From: an uncultured Pelagibacteraceae bacterium
GTDB taxonomy: Bacteria; Pseudomonadota; Alphaproteobacteria; Pelagibacterales; Pelagibacteraceae
Direction of reading: 5' to 3'
Assembly: GCA_902584995.1 (NCBI GenBank)
Contig: CACICF010000002.1
Coordinates: 60,246-124,245 of the forward strand
Length of the DNA stretch: 64,000 nucleotides
Both the position numbers and the translations under genes were made by a program. Shown here in pieces: positions 23,854 through 32,361 of this stretch. Within the stretch, counting starts at the first letter, position 1. Each line of letters opens with the position of its first letter. Below the pieces are notes generated by a model. That model worked only from the letters and a program-made list of their open reading frames with translations. It was not told the DNA's origin and made no database searches.

Positions 23854-24786
23854 TCAAAATATTTTACAAACTAAATCCGACAAAGAAGAGATATTTTGTT
23901 CTTGAATTTTAATAGTATCACTTAATGCTTGATCCTTCATATTTATAGTGAATTGTTTTTTTTTATTAACGCTAATATATTTATTTTTTAACAAATAATT
24001 CAATTTTCTTACAACTGTAGGTCTTGGAATATGAGTTATCTCAGAAATTGACATAGTATTTACCCCACCTTCTTCAACATTGACCATATCTTTCTCCCAT
24101 TCTGAAAAATTTAAACCAACACCCTCATAAGATTTATTTACTATTGAGTGACATGTTATAACCATGCCTACTGAATAAATTTCAAGATCTCCTAATTGCT
24201 TTTTCCATCTTAAGGTTAAAGTAAAAATAAAAATATAAAAATAGTACCAACAATATGAAAAGTTATCCTTTAAATGCTCTGATACTTCGTCGACATTTAA
24301 AGATTTGTCTATTAAATTTTCTATTTTCAATACTTCAGAAATTTTTGATAATAATGCGCTCAAATTTTTAAGAGTATTTTTAGGTTGTACCAGTTTATAA
24401 GCCGATCTATCTATATAAATTTTTTTTCCAATTTTTTGAAGAACTTTTAGTTTTTCAAGGTCGAGAATTTTTCTTCTAGTACTTTCTTTTGGAATATTTA
24501 AACTTTTTGATATTTCAATTATATTAATTCGATCTAATTCCAAAGATTTATCAAACATAAAAAAATTATCATAGCTCTCTATTTTTTTAATTTGTATGTA
24601 GTGCTCAAAATCTTTGTTTATTAGATAAAGAATTATCCTGTACTTATCTATATCGTTAAAAACTTCATATGAAGAATTCATCCATTCAGATATTAATCTG
24701 TAGTATGTTGGGGCAAGTTTTTCAAAATTTCCTGTGATTAATTTTAGAATATTTTTTTTTATGAGATTATTTAGGATTTTAGTCAT
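23854..24786 (-). CDS. Putative regulator with two winged-helix domains
   Basis: 310 residues. Two helix-turn-helix-like regions stand out: ISKSLNIPKESTRRKILDLEKLKVLQKIGKKIYID near residues 95-130, and MSISEITHIPRPTVVRKLNYLLKNKYI near residues 245-275. The middle is hydrophobic and helical. No named family is recognised. It stands alone, divergent from a small membrane gene, and its promoter region holds two copies of a 13-bp motif that recurs upstream of catabolic and transport operons, consistent with autoregulation. Winged-helix domains usually bind such sites as dimers. Confidence 0.75.
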   Translation of the reverse strand: MTKILNNLIKKNILKLITGNFEKLAPTYYRLISEWMNSSYEVFNDIDKYRIILYLINKDFEHYIQIKKIESYDNFFMFDKSLELDRINIIEISKSLNIPKESTRRKILDLEKLKVLQKIGKKIYIDRSAYKLVQPKNTLKNLSALLSKISEVLKIENLIDKSLNVDEVSEHLKDNFSYCWYYFYIFIFTLTLRWKKQLGDLEIYSVGMVITCHSIVNKSYEGVGLNFSEWEKDMVNVEEGGVNTMSISEITHIPRPTVVRKLNYLLKNKYISVNKKKQFTINMKDQALSDTIKIQEQNISSLSDLVCKIF

Positions 24787-24817
24787 TTTTTACAGATATC
24801 CATTCTATTATTTTAAA

Positions 24818-24862
24818 CCCAAAATGGACATAAAATTAATTGTGTACAACCCATTTTGGACA
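24818..24862. promoter_or_regulatory. Tandem 32-bp operator-like repeats next to the winged-helix regulator gene
   Basis: CCCAAAATGGACA (24818-24830) and CCCATTTTGGACA (24850-24862) start exactly 32 bases apart, each followed by an A-rich stretch with AATTAATT; 22 of 32 positions agree. Both contain the dyad CCA(AAA/TTT)TGG in opposite orientation. They are between the divergent genes at 24786 and 24908. Similar sites occur at 29322-29334 and 36209-36221. Confidence 0.6.
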
Positions 24863-24907
24863 CAGAATTAATTTTTACAAATTAAACATGTGTTTAAATA
24901 AAACCAT

Positions 24908-25120
24908 ATGAGTTATAATAAAGATAGTAGAGCATCTGATATTGAAATTTCTTCTCAATTAACAGGTGACGTAAATATTGATACCCCTCAAAAAGTAAAT
25001 ATCAGTGCTCTCAAACTCAGAATTATTCAAAAAGAAAAAAAAGAAACTTTAAAGAATAGAGTTCTCATTTTAATGTTTTTCATAGTCCTAGGCACTATTG
25101 GATACTATGTGTCTAATTAA
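24908..25120 (+). CDS. Small tail-anchored membrane protein
   Basis: 70 residues with a polar N-terminal half (KDSRASDIEISSQLTGDVNID) and one C-terminal membrane helix (RVLILMFFIVLGTIGYYV). No family is recognised. It starts immediately beyond the twin operator motif and is divergent from the winged-helix regulator, so the two are probably co-regulated. It may be part of the same regulatory unit, but nothing in the sequence shows its job. Confidence 0.6.
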   Translation: MSYNKDSRASDIEISSQLTGDVNIDTPQKVNISALKLRIIQKEKKETLKNRVLILMFFIVLGTIGYYVSN

Positions 25121-25210
25121 GTCTTTTTAGGTTCATAACTTAAATTAAATTCAAGTACTTAAAGGCATATCAACTGTTGTAATAAATAATAATTAGTAAA
25201 TAATAAAGTA

Positions 25211-25546
25211 ATGAAACCATTTACTGGATATCTAATATTAGCTTTAGGAATAACCACAGGAATAGCAGCAAATAGTTTTGCAAAAATTTCTGAAGGATTT
25301 ACAAAACTAACCCCTACAATTGCTTGCTTACTGTTAATGACTGTAACGATGTTTTCCTTAGCAAAAGCAATGTCTGTAATACCTGTTGCTTTTAGTTACT
25401 CTACTTACAGTGGTTTAACAGTAGCCGGAGTAGTAATCTTTGGTATGTTAAAATACAATCAAGTTCCTAATATGTATGGTTTTATTGGAATTTGTCTGAT
25501 TGTGACAGGAGTTATAATGGTAAATTATTTAGGACGAGCTGGCTAA
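25211..25546 (+). CDS. SMR-type four-helix membrane protein, paralog 2
   Basis: 111 residues, four helices, paralog of the gene at 2484-2819: both share the IAAN.FAK.....GFT helix-1 border, TxPVxxxYxxxxG and a GxCLIVTGVIMVNxxGRAG end. The EmrE-essential Glu in helix 1 is missing; Gly stands at that alignment position. If these work as a heterodimer, as in paired SMR systems, the two loci would need coordination, for which I see no evidence. The ISEGFTKL segment is close to EmrE FSEGFTRL. Confidence 0.8.
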   Translation: MKPFTGYLILALGITTGIAANSFAKISEGFTKLTPTIACLLLMTVTMFSLAKAMSVIPVAFSYSTYSGLTVAGVVIFGMLKYNQVPNMYGFIGICLIVTGVIMVNYLGRAG

Positions 25547-25554
25547 AATTTTTA

Positions 25555-26559
25555 TTATTTTAAAAGAGTTCGAATATCTTCTTTTATATTTGCTGGAATT
25601 TGGATTTCAGATTTAGAATTTTTTTTAAATCTTCTTAATTTATTTTCTCCTGGGTATAATATTTCTTTTTGTCCTTTTAGTTTAGGAAGTTTCTTTATTC
25701 TTTTAATATTTTCTTTAATTCTTTTTTTAAAATTTGATTGAAATAAATTTGCTTTCATTACTATAAATAAATGACCAATATTTTGTGGCCCAGAAAAATC
25801 GTCGAATGGATCTTTTACTTTTCCACCGTGATTACCCCCAGTATAAACTCCACTTAAAATATCAACCATCCATGCAAGGCCAGAACCTCTAAATCCTGCA
25901 ATAGGAAGTTGAACGCCCTCAAGAGCTTTCATTGCATTGGTGGTAGGGTTACCAAATCTATCTAAAGCAACACCTTCAGGTATTTTTGAATTTGTTCTTG
26001 ATGCAACTCTTATTTTTCCTCTATTGATCATTGAAACAGATGTATCTAATATAAATGGTGCTTTTGATCCTGTTGGTGATCCAAAGCAAATAGGATTTGT
26101 ACCAAATAAAGATTTTATAGCTCCATGCGGAGCTATTGCAGGTGGTGCATTAGTAAAAACTAAAGCCATCATATTTTTCTTTACTGCTTGTTCTGCGTAA
26201 TATCCAGACATTCCATAATGACCGCTATTTTTAACAGCTACTAATCCTATTCCAGTTTTCTTGGCATTTTTTATCGCTTTTTTTATTGCTATATCAGCTG
26301 CAACAAAACCAATGCTATCATCACCATTTATGTGAGCCACAGATTGAGAAATATTTTTAATTTTTATTTTAGGTTTAGGGTTAATTAAATTATGATTTAT
26401 ACGGTCACAGTACATTTTTAGTCTTGATAACCCATGTGTAGGAGCCCCGACTAATTCAGCATTAATTATTGCATCTGCACATATTTTTGAATGACTTCTC
26501 GAGAGTTTATATTTCCTGAATATTTCAACAATGATTTTTTTTAATTTATTTTTTTTCAT
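25555..26559 (-). CDS. Malate/L-lactate/sulfolactate dehydrogenase (Ldh2) family protein
   Basis: 334 residues of the Ldh2 fold, which differs from classic lactate dehydrogenases. GLVAVKNSGHYGMSGYYAEQAVKK, the APPAIAPHGAIKSLFGTNPICFGSP loop and GVALDRFGNPT are typical. The group includes malate, ureidoglycolate, pyrroline-carboxylate and (R)-sulfolactate (ComC/SlcC) dehydrogenases and uses NAD(P). It overlaps the epoxide hydrolase stop (ATGA), so it is translationally coupled. Substrate cannot be fixed from sequence; a hydroxyacid or diol-derived acid is likely. Confidence 0.85.
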   Translation of the reverse strand: MKKNKLKKIIVEIFRKYKLSRSHSKICADAIINAELVGAPTHGLSRLKMYCDRINHNLINPKPKIKIKNISQSVAHINGDDSIGFVAADIAIKKAIKNAKKTGIGLVAVKNSGHYGMSGYYAEQAVKKNMMALVFTNAPPAIAPHGAIKSLFGTNPICFGSPTGSKAPFILDTSVSMINRGKIRVASRTNSKIPEGVALDRFGNPTTNAMKALEGVQLPIAGFRGSGLAWMVDILSGVYTGGNHGGKVKDPFDDFSGPQNIGHLFIVMKANLFQSNFKKRIKENIKRIKKLPKLKGQKEILYPGENKLRRFKKNSKSEIQIPANIKEDIRTLLK

Positions 26560-27710
26560 TTTACGTTTTTTAAATCTTTATTAAAAAATGAAAGTATATC
26601 ACTCACTAAATAATCTGGTTCCTCCAAAGCTGCAAAATGACCACCGTTAGGAAACTTCTTCCATCTTTTTATATTAAAAATTCTATTCACGTATGATTTA
26701 GGAGGCCACTCAAGCATTTCTTTTGGAAAAATTGCTATTGCTGTTGGTACATTTATTTTTTTAAAATTTTTTGGAAAAGATCTACCACCTTCTTTTCTTC
26801 TACCAAAATATATCCAGCTAGCAGTGTTAAAACTTTTTGTTATTATATAAATCATTATATTTGATAAAAGTTCGTCTTTTGAGAATGTCTTTTCTATCTT
26901 ACCCATTTTAAGATCAGACCAACCATGAAATTTTTCCAAAATCCATGCAGCTGTACCTACAGGACTATCTATCATTGCATAAGATAAGGTTTGAGGCTTT
27001 GTGGCTTGTTGGGTTCTATATCCCTCTTGCATAATTTGATCAAAGTTAAATTTTTTTTCCCATTTTTTTTCTTTACTATTTTTTGTTCCTTTCGGATGTC
27101 TAAGTGGTAAACAATTAATATGTATTCCTTTACAATTCTTTGAGCTATCAAGACCAATCCATCCGGCAATAGTTGCTCCCCAATCACCACCCTGTACAAA
27201 ATAATTTTTATAGCCTAAGTTTTTAACCATAAATTTATTTAACATTTTTCCAATTTTTCTTGGACCTAAGGCTTTTTTGATTTGAGATGAAAATCCAAAT
27301 CCTGGTAAAGAGGGAGCAATTATGTCAAATCCATCTTCAATTTTTCCTCCATATTTTTCTGGGTGAGCAAGTCTAGGAATGATATCTAAAAATTCTGTTA
27401 TGCTTCCTGGCCATCCATGTAAAAGTAATAATGGTCTAGAATTAGGATTTTTACTTTTTTCAAAAATAAAATGTAAGTTAATATCTTCAACTTTAGTTTT
27501 ATAATTTTTAAATGAATTGATTTTGTTTTCAAATTTTTTCCAATTATACTTTGTAATCCAGTATTTAGATATACTTTTTAGAAAATTTAAGTTGGTTCCA
27601 TACTCCCAACCATTCATATTTTGAGCATCACTCCATGGAAACTTTCTTACTTTTTTATAAATTTCGTTAAGTGTGCTTTTAGGCACACTTATTTTGTATT
27701 CTTTGATCAT
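26556..27710 (-). CDS. Epoxide hydrolase of the EHN-domain group
   Basis: 384 residues. An N-terminal EHN-like domain (KISVPKSTLNEIYKKVRKFPWSDA) precedes the alpha/beta-hydrolase core with the HGWPGSITEF oxyanion loop and QGGDWGATIAGW, where Asp is the nucleophile. The final histidine is in NGGHFAALEEPD. It hydrolyses epoxides to diols. I start at the ATG at 27710, since a TTG at 27713 offers nothing extra. It lies four bases after the aldehyde dehydrogenase stop and overlaps the Ldh2-like gene, forming one operon. Confidence 0.87.
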   Translation of the reverse strand: MIKEYKISVPKSTLNEIYKKVRKFPWSDAQNMNGWEYGTNLNFLKSISKYWITKYNWKKFENKINSFKNYKTKVEDINLHFIFEKSKNPNSRPLLLLHGWPGSITEFLDIIPRLAHPEKYGGKIEDGFDIIAPSLPGFGFSSQIKKALGPRKIGKMLNKFMVKNLGYKNYFVQGGDWGATIAGWIGLDSSKNCKGIHINCLPLRHPKGTKNSKEKKWEKKFNFDQIMQEGYRTQQATKPQTLSYAMIDSPVGTAAWILEKFHGWSDLKMGKIEKTFSKDELLSNIMIYIITKSFNTASWIYFGRRKEGGRSFPKNFKKINVPTAIAIFPKEMLEWPPKSYVNRIFNIKRWKKFPNGGHFAALEEPDYLVSDILSFFNKDLKNVK

Positions 27711-27713
27711 CAA

Positions 27714-29201
27714 TTAATTATGACTTATCCAAATTGTTTTTGTTTGAAGAAACGAATTAAGAGCCTCAGTACCTTGGTCTCTACTTAGTGAGCCTGATTG
27801 TTTATAGCCTCCAAATGGAGTTTTAATATCTCCTTCAGAAAAAGTATTTACTGATACAGTTCCACAAGGCAAACTTTTAGCTAAATGAAACGCTCTATTA
27901 ATGTCCTGTGTAAATACACTAGCATGCAATCCATATTTCGAATTACTGGCAATTTTCAAAGCTTCCTCGTCATTTTTAACTGTCAAAACACCAAGCACTG
28001 GTCCAAATATTTCCTCTTGAGCGATAGTCATATTTTCTTTTAATCCATCAAATAAGGTTGGTTTTGCATAAAAACCTTTTTGGTTTTTACTTGAAACTCC
28101 CCCAGATAAAAGTTTTGCTCCCTCATCTATACCTCTTTGGATGTATCCATCAACAGTTTGCAAATGTCCTTTTGAAATCATAGATCCCATATTTGATTTT
28201 AAATCTAACGGATCTCCTACTTTAAGTTTTTTAACTTTTTTTATAACTTTGTCTAAAAATTCGTCTTTAACTTTTTTATGTACTATCTGTCTCATATTTG
28301 CTGAACAGTTTTGTCCGCCGTTCCAAAATGCAGAATTCATTGCATTATCAATTAAATCATCTGTAATTTTAGCATCTTCTAAAACTATAAATGGACTTTT
28401 ACCTCCCATTTCTAATGCTACAGGCTTTAAATTACTTTCACTTGAGTATTTTAAGAAATAACCACCCACTTCAGTTGATCCTGTAAAAGAAACTGCATCA
28501 ACATCTTTGTGTCTACCTAAGGCCTCTCCAACATCACCATAACCTGGAAGTACATTTAAAACACCATCTGGTATTCCAGCTTCTTTTCCAATTTGAGCAA
28601 CTCTAATTGCTGTAAGTGGTGTATCTTCTGCTGGCTTAATTATAACCGAGCAACCTGCTGCAAGAGCTGGCGCCATCTTCCATACAGCCATCATTAAAGG
28701 AAAGTTCCAAGGAACAATTCCAGCAACAACTCCTATTGGCTCTTTAACAATTAAACTTGTAATGGATGGTTCAGTTGGACCAACTTTCCCAAATACTTTA
28801 TCAATTAATTCTCCATACCATTGAAAATGCATTGGTGCGTCATTTGCAACTTCATTAATGCAGTCTGCTATAAGTTTACCAGTATCTATACATTCTAAAA
28901 CTGAATTTTCATCACCATGTTTTCTAAGCAATTCAGCAAATTTTAATAAAACTTCTTTTCTATGTTCAGGTGAACTCTTAGACCAAACTCCACTATTGAA
29001 AGCTTTTCTTGAAACTTTAACTGCTAAATCAACATCTTTATGATTACATTTTGCAACAGCGCAAAGTTTTTTACCCGTTGCAGGATTGATAGTTTCGAAC
29101 TTATTTCCATCGATTGCGTTTACATATTTTCCATTAATGAATGCTCTTCCTTCAAATTTGAGTTTATTGGCTATTGATTTATATTTATTACCTGAGCTCA
29201 T
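27714..29201 (-). CDS. NAD(P)-dependent aldehyde dehydrogenase
   Basis: 495 residues. Catalytic Cys is in GGQNCSANMRQIV, general base Glu in LEMGGKSPFIVLED, and the cofactor loop is FTGSTEVGGYF. The protein resembles the PuuC/gamma-glutamyl-aminobutyraldehyde or betaine-aldehyde branches, but the branch cannot be pinned down. It is the first gene of the aldehyde dehydrogenase-epoxide hydrolase-Ldh2 operon and divergent from a TRAP importer, suggesting a catabolic pathway for an imported compound. Confidence 0.88.
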   Translation of the reverse strand: MSSGNKYKSIANKLKFEGRAFINGKYVNAIDGNKFETINPATGKKLCAVAKCNHKDVDLAVKVSRKAFNSGVWSKSSPEHRKEVLLKFAELLRKHGDENSVLECIDTGKLIADCINEVANDAPMHFQWYGELIDKVFGKVGPTEPSITSLIVKEPIGVVAGIVPWNFPLMMAVWKMAPALAAGCSVIIKPAEDTPLTAIRVAQIGKEAGIPDGVLNVLPGYGDVGEALGRHKDVDAVSFTGSTEVGGYFLKYSSESNLKPVALEMGGKSPFIVLEDAKITDDLIDNAMNSAFWNGGQNCSANMRQIVHKKVKDEFLDKVIKKVKKLKVGDPLDLKSNMGSMISKGHLQTVDGYIQRGIDEGAKLLSGGVSSKNQKGFYAKPTLFDGLKENMTIAQEEIFGPVLGVLTVKNDEEALKIASNSKYGLHASVFTQDINRAFHLAKSLPCGTVSVNTFSEGDIKTPFGGYKQSGSLSRDQGTEALNSFLQTKTIWISHN

Positions 29202-29321
29202 AAATTTCTTTCTATAAATTTAATATTATTTTATTTTATTTCTTAATTTTAAATCTAAGGCACCTTTAGACTAAAATAAATAGATTAACTAATAATAATT
29301 AATACAACTTTTGATTGCAAA

Positions 29322-29334
29322 CCCATTTTGATAA
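29322..29334 (+). promoter_or_regulatory. Partial copy of the CCCATTTTGGACA motif before the TRAP operon
   Basis: CCCATTTTGATAA matches 10 of 13 positions of the motif found twice beside the winged-helix regulator gene. It lies in the 216-base divergent spacer between the aldehyde dehydrogenase and TRAP genes. The rest of that spacer has no gene I can support. Confidence 0.35.
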
Positions 29335-29417
29335 TAAAATTATCTTTTTTGTTTTACTTCGGTCTCGATTTGAATTTAAATATCAATAATTTAATTAAAT
29401 TATAGGAGATAAATTAT

Positions 29418-30458
29418 ATGTTTATTAAAAAAATTTGTAAGACATTACTCACAGGTTTTGCGATTGCATTTTTTGCTCAAGTTGCTTATGCAGAGATAAC
29501 TCTAAAGCTCGGTACTACTGGTAGATTGGGTATGCCAATTGGTGACGCAATAGATCAGGCGTTAATACCAGCAATGGAGAAAGCATCTGGAGGTAAAATG
29601 AAAATTGAACCTCATTATCAAAGAAGCTTATGTGCAGAGCAAAAATGTGGTGAACAAGCCAATCAAGGACTTATAGCTTTGTGGACTAGCTCTACTGCAA
29701 ATTATGGTAATTTCGGACCAGAGTTAGCAATTTTCGATTTACCATTTATTTTCAAATCACTTGAAGATGCGAAAAGAATCTCAGATGAATGGTTAGCTGA
29801 AAGACAGTGTAAACTCGCTCTTGAAAATGCTGGTCATATTTGCCTTTCAGTTTATTCAAGTGGTGGATTTAGACAACTTGGAAATGCAACCAAACCAGTT
29901 CATGAACCTGATGATATGAAGGGATTGAAATGGCGTACTACTAAGAGTCCGGTTGAATTCATGTTAGTTAAAAATTGGGGTGCAACTCCGACACCTTATG
30001 ACTGGAGTCAATTATATCAAGGTCTTCAATCTGGTGTAGTTGAAGGACAGTATGTTGCAAGTCCATGGCAGCACGTTGCAAAACTTCATGAAGTTGCAAA
30101 GTATTTTACTGAGATCGGCGGAATGTGGTCTGGAAATATTTTAGCGATGGATGCTAAGCAATATAATGCATTGACTGATCAACAAAGAAAATGGTTGCAT
30201 CAAGCAGCCGATGCTTATGGAGAGAAAGTAAACGAGTTAGATAACGCTTGGATTAAGAATGGAGAAGATGCAATTAAAGCATCTGCTAAAGAGTGGTATG
30301 TACCAACAGAAGCGGAAATGACTAAGTGGAGAGCAGGTGCAATTGGTGCCTGGTTAGACGCTAAGGGTACTTTTGAACCTGCGGTAGCTAAAAGAGTACT
30401 TCTAGAACAAGGTATGGATGGATTTGTTGCTCAGTTAGAAGCAGCAGGAGCTCTATAA
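29418..30458 (+). CDS. dctP: TRAP importer periplasmic binding protein (DctP family)
   Basis: 346 residues with a signal peptide ending near VAYAE. DctP family features are KLGTTGRLGMPIGDAI, PALEKASGGKMKIEPHY and the GLKWRTTKSPVEFMLVKNWGATPTPYDWSQLYQGLQSGVVEGQ segment; the Arg there normally binds a carboxylate. It captures an organic acid or sulfonate outside the inner membrane. AGGAGATAAATT precedes the ATG. Its operon has the large permease before the small one. A stable hairpin follows the gene. Confidence 0.92.
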   Translation: MFIKKICKTLLTGFAIAFFAQVAYAEITLKLGTTGRLGMPIGDAIDQALIPAMEKASGGKMKIEPHYQRSLCAEQKCGEQANQGLIALWTSSTANYGNFGPELAIFDLPFIFKSLEDAKRISDEWLAERQCKLALENAGHICLSVYSSGGFRQLGNATKPVHEPDDMKGLKWRTTKSPVEFMLVKNWGATPTPYDWSQLYQGLQSGVVEGQYVASPWQHVAKLHEVAKYFTEIGGMWSGNILAMDAKQYNALTDQQRKWLHQAADAYGEKVNELDNAWIKNGEDAIKASAKEWYVPTEAEMTKWRAGAIGAWLDAKGTFEPAVAKRVLLEQGMDGFVAQLEAAGAL

Positions 30459-30477
30459 ATCGTTCGAAAAACTATAT

Positions 30478-30516
30478 AAAGACCATTTAGTTCTTTTTAA
30501 GAATTAGATGGTCTTT
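30478..30516 (+). terminator. Intercistronic hairpin after the TRAP binding-protein gene
   Basis: Arms AAAGACCATTTAGTTCTT (30478-30495) and AAGAATTAGATGGTCTTT (30499-30516) pair over 18 bases with two G-U pairs and a 3-base loop. An A-run rather than a T-run follows, so it is more likely a processing or mRNA-stability structure than a terminator. Confidence 0.7.
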
Positions 30517-30547
30517 AAAAAAAACAAGTCATAACTTAAAAATATTT

Positions 30548-31831
30548 ATGGAAAGTATTATTTTACTCGTAGTACTCCTTTTTCTAATTTTATTAGGAGC
30601 TCCTATTGGATTTATATTAATACTTATACCATTTGTTTACATTTTAATAACAGACGCTGTTCCTCTTGTTTTAATTCCAAGTCAAATGTTTACTGCTATT
30701 GACTCAGTGCCATTAACAGCAATAGCATTCTTTATGTTGACGGGTGAATTAATGACAAGTGCAACGATTACTGACCGTTTAGTTGCTTTAAGTAGGGCAT
30801 TAATTGGTCGTATTAGAGGAGGGTTGGCTCAAGTAAATGTACTTGTGAGTATGTTTTTTGCTGGAATGAACGGTTCTGTCGTAGCAGATACAGCTACAGT
30901 AGGAGCACTAGTTTTACCAGCAATGAAGAGAGCAGGTTATCCTGCTGCATTTTCAGCTGCAGTTACAGGAGTAAGTTCCACTATAGGAGGAATTATTCCT
31001 CCTAGTATCATGATGATTGTGCTTGCAAATGCAACTGAGATTTCGATTGCATCTTTATTTGCAGCTGGAATTGTTCCAGGGATCTTGATTGGTGTTGTTA
31101 TAATGGTAATCAATCATTACTTTGCTGTTAAACATAACTTTGAGCGAAGCGATGAACCTTTCTCGGTGCGTCGAGCTGGTAAAGAATTATACAGATCTTC
31201 ATTCGCCCTTTTAATACCTCTAGTTTTAGTAGGTTCAGTAATGGGAGGTGTAGCATCTGTTGTTGAGGCAGGAGCCATCACTGCTTTGGTTGCTTTATTT
31301 ACAGGTGTATTTGTTTATCGAACTATTAAATGGAAAGATTGTACAGGTGCTTTCCGACGAGCGTTTCGTAATTCAGCAATGGTTTTTATTATCATAGCTG
31401 CCTCAGGACCTTTTAGTTGGTTACTTACTTCTCTTGGAGCAATTGGTGACCTCGAAACTTGGCTTTTAGGATTAGCAGACTCTCCTATATTGTTTATTTT
31501 GGCTTTGATATTATTCATCTTTCTTCTTGGAACCGTAATGGACTCAGCTGTTAACATTATCATTGTTGGTCCAGTATTAGTAAATGTTATGTCTCAAGCC
31601 GGCTTTCCAGAGGTGCAAGCAGCAATGGTTGTAATAGTTGGCTTCTTGATTGGATCAGTAACACCACCAGTTGGTGTTGCCTACTTTACATCTGCAACAA
31701 TAGCACAAGTCCGTCTTGAAAAAGTTGCAATAGCGTTAATTCCTTATTTGATTGGATTGTTTTTACTTTTATTTTTTATTCTTATTGTACCAGAATTAAC
31801 AATGTTTCTTCCTAACCTATTGAGCAATTAA
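30548..31831 (+). CDS. dctM: TRAP importer large permease (DctM)
   Basis: 427 residues with about twelve membrane segments. Family features include SQMFTAIDSVPLTAIAFFMLTGELM, GSVVADTATVGALVLPAMKRAGY, SSTIGGIIPPSIMMI and PPVGVAYFTSATIA, regions that form the sodium and substrate sites. It uses the sodium gradient to move the captured acid across the inner membrane. It is followed four bases later by the small permease, an order reverse to the usual P-Q-M arrangement. Confidence 0.93.
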   Translation: MESIILLVVLLFLILLGAPIGFILILIPFVYILITDAVPLVLIPSQMFTAIDSVPLTAIAFFMLTGELMTSATITDRLVALSRALIGRIRGGLAQVNVLVSMFFAGMNGSVVADTATVGALVLPAMKRAGYPAAFSAAVTGVSSTIGGIIPPSIMMIVLANATEISIASLFAAGIVPGILIGVVIMVINHYFAVKHNFERSDEPFSVRRAGKELYRSSFALLIPLVLVGSVMGGVASVVEAGAITALVALFTGVFVYRTIKWKDCTGAFRRAFRNSAMVFIIIAASGPFSWLLTSLGAIGDLETWLLGLADSPILFILALILFIFLLGTVMDSAVNIIIVGPVLVNVMSQAGFPEVQAAMVVIVGFLIGSVTPPVGVAYFTSATIAQVRLEKVAIALIPYLIGLFLLLFFILIVPELTMFLPNLLSN

Positions 31832-31835
31832 TGAA

Positions 31836-32345
31836 ATGTTAAAATTTTTGAACAGTATTGATCGTTTTATCCATCGGATGTTGGAAGCTATGTGCTCACT
31901 CTTGTTGGCTGCTATGGTTGCATTCACTCTTTATAATGTAACTATGCGATATGTTTTTAACAACCCTCCAGTTTGGGGGGATTTGCTAACTGTGTTAAGT
32001 AATATTTGGTTAATGTTTATAGCACTTTCTTTAACAGCAAGAGATAATGAACATGTAGCTTTAAATTTAATTTATGAAAAATTACCTGAGAGAGTTTCTT
32101 TATACATCCGCCAGTTCTGGAAAATTATGATTATGATAATTGGTGTAGTTTTAATTATTTATGGAATTGAACTTGTAGAGGGTATGCGAGGAAAGTACTG
32201 GGAAATGTGGTATTTTGAAATTAGTATGCAAGGTATTGAGTTCAAACCAAATTATATGCCCAAAAAATATGCAGTTGCAATCTTACCTTTAGCTGGATTT
32301 TTGACGACCATTGGTGCTGCAATTGGTTTTTTCAAAAAGGTTTAG
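31836..32345 (+). CDS. dctQ: TRAP importer small permease (DctQ)
   Basis: 169 residues with four membrane helices and the DctQ pattern AFTLYNVTMRYVFNNPPVWGDLLTVLSNIWLMFIALSLTARDNEHVALN, where the RYVF and W/N residues fit the large-subunit interface. It stabilises the large permease. The gene begins just after the large permease stop and ends this three-gene operon. Confidence 0.9.
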   Translation: MLKFLNSIDRFIHRMLEAMCSLLLAAMVAFTLYNVTMRYVFNNPPVWGDLLTVLSNIWLMFIALSLTARDNEHVALNLIYEKLPERVSLYIRQFWKIMIMIIGVVLIIYGIELVEGMRGKYWEMWYFEISMQGIEFKPNYMPKKYAVAILPLAGFLTTIGAAIGFFKKV

Positions 32346-32361
32346 TTCTTAAAATTTATTT

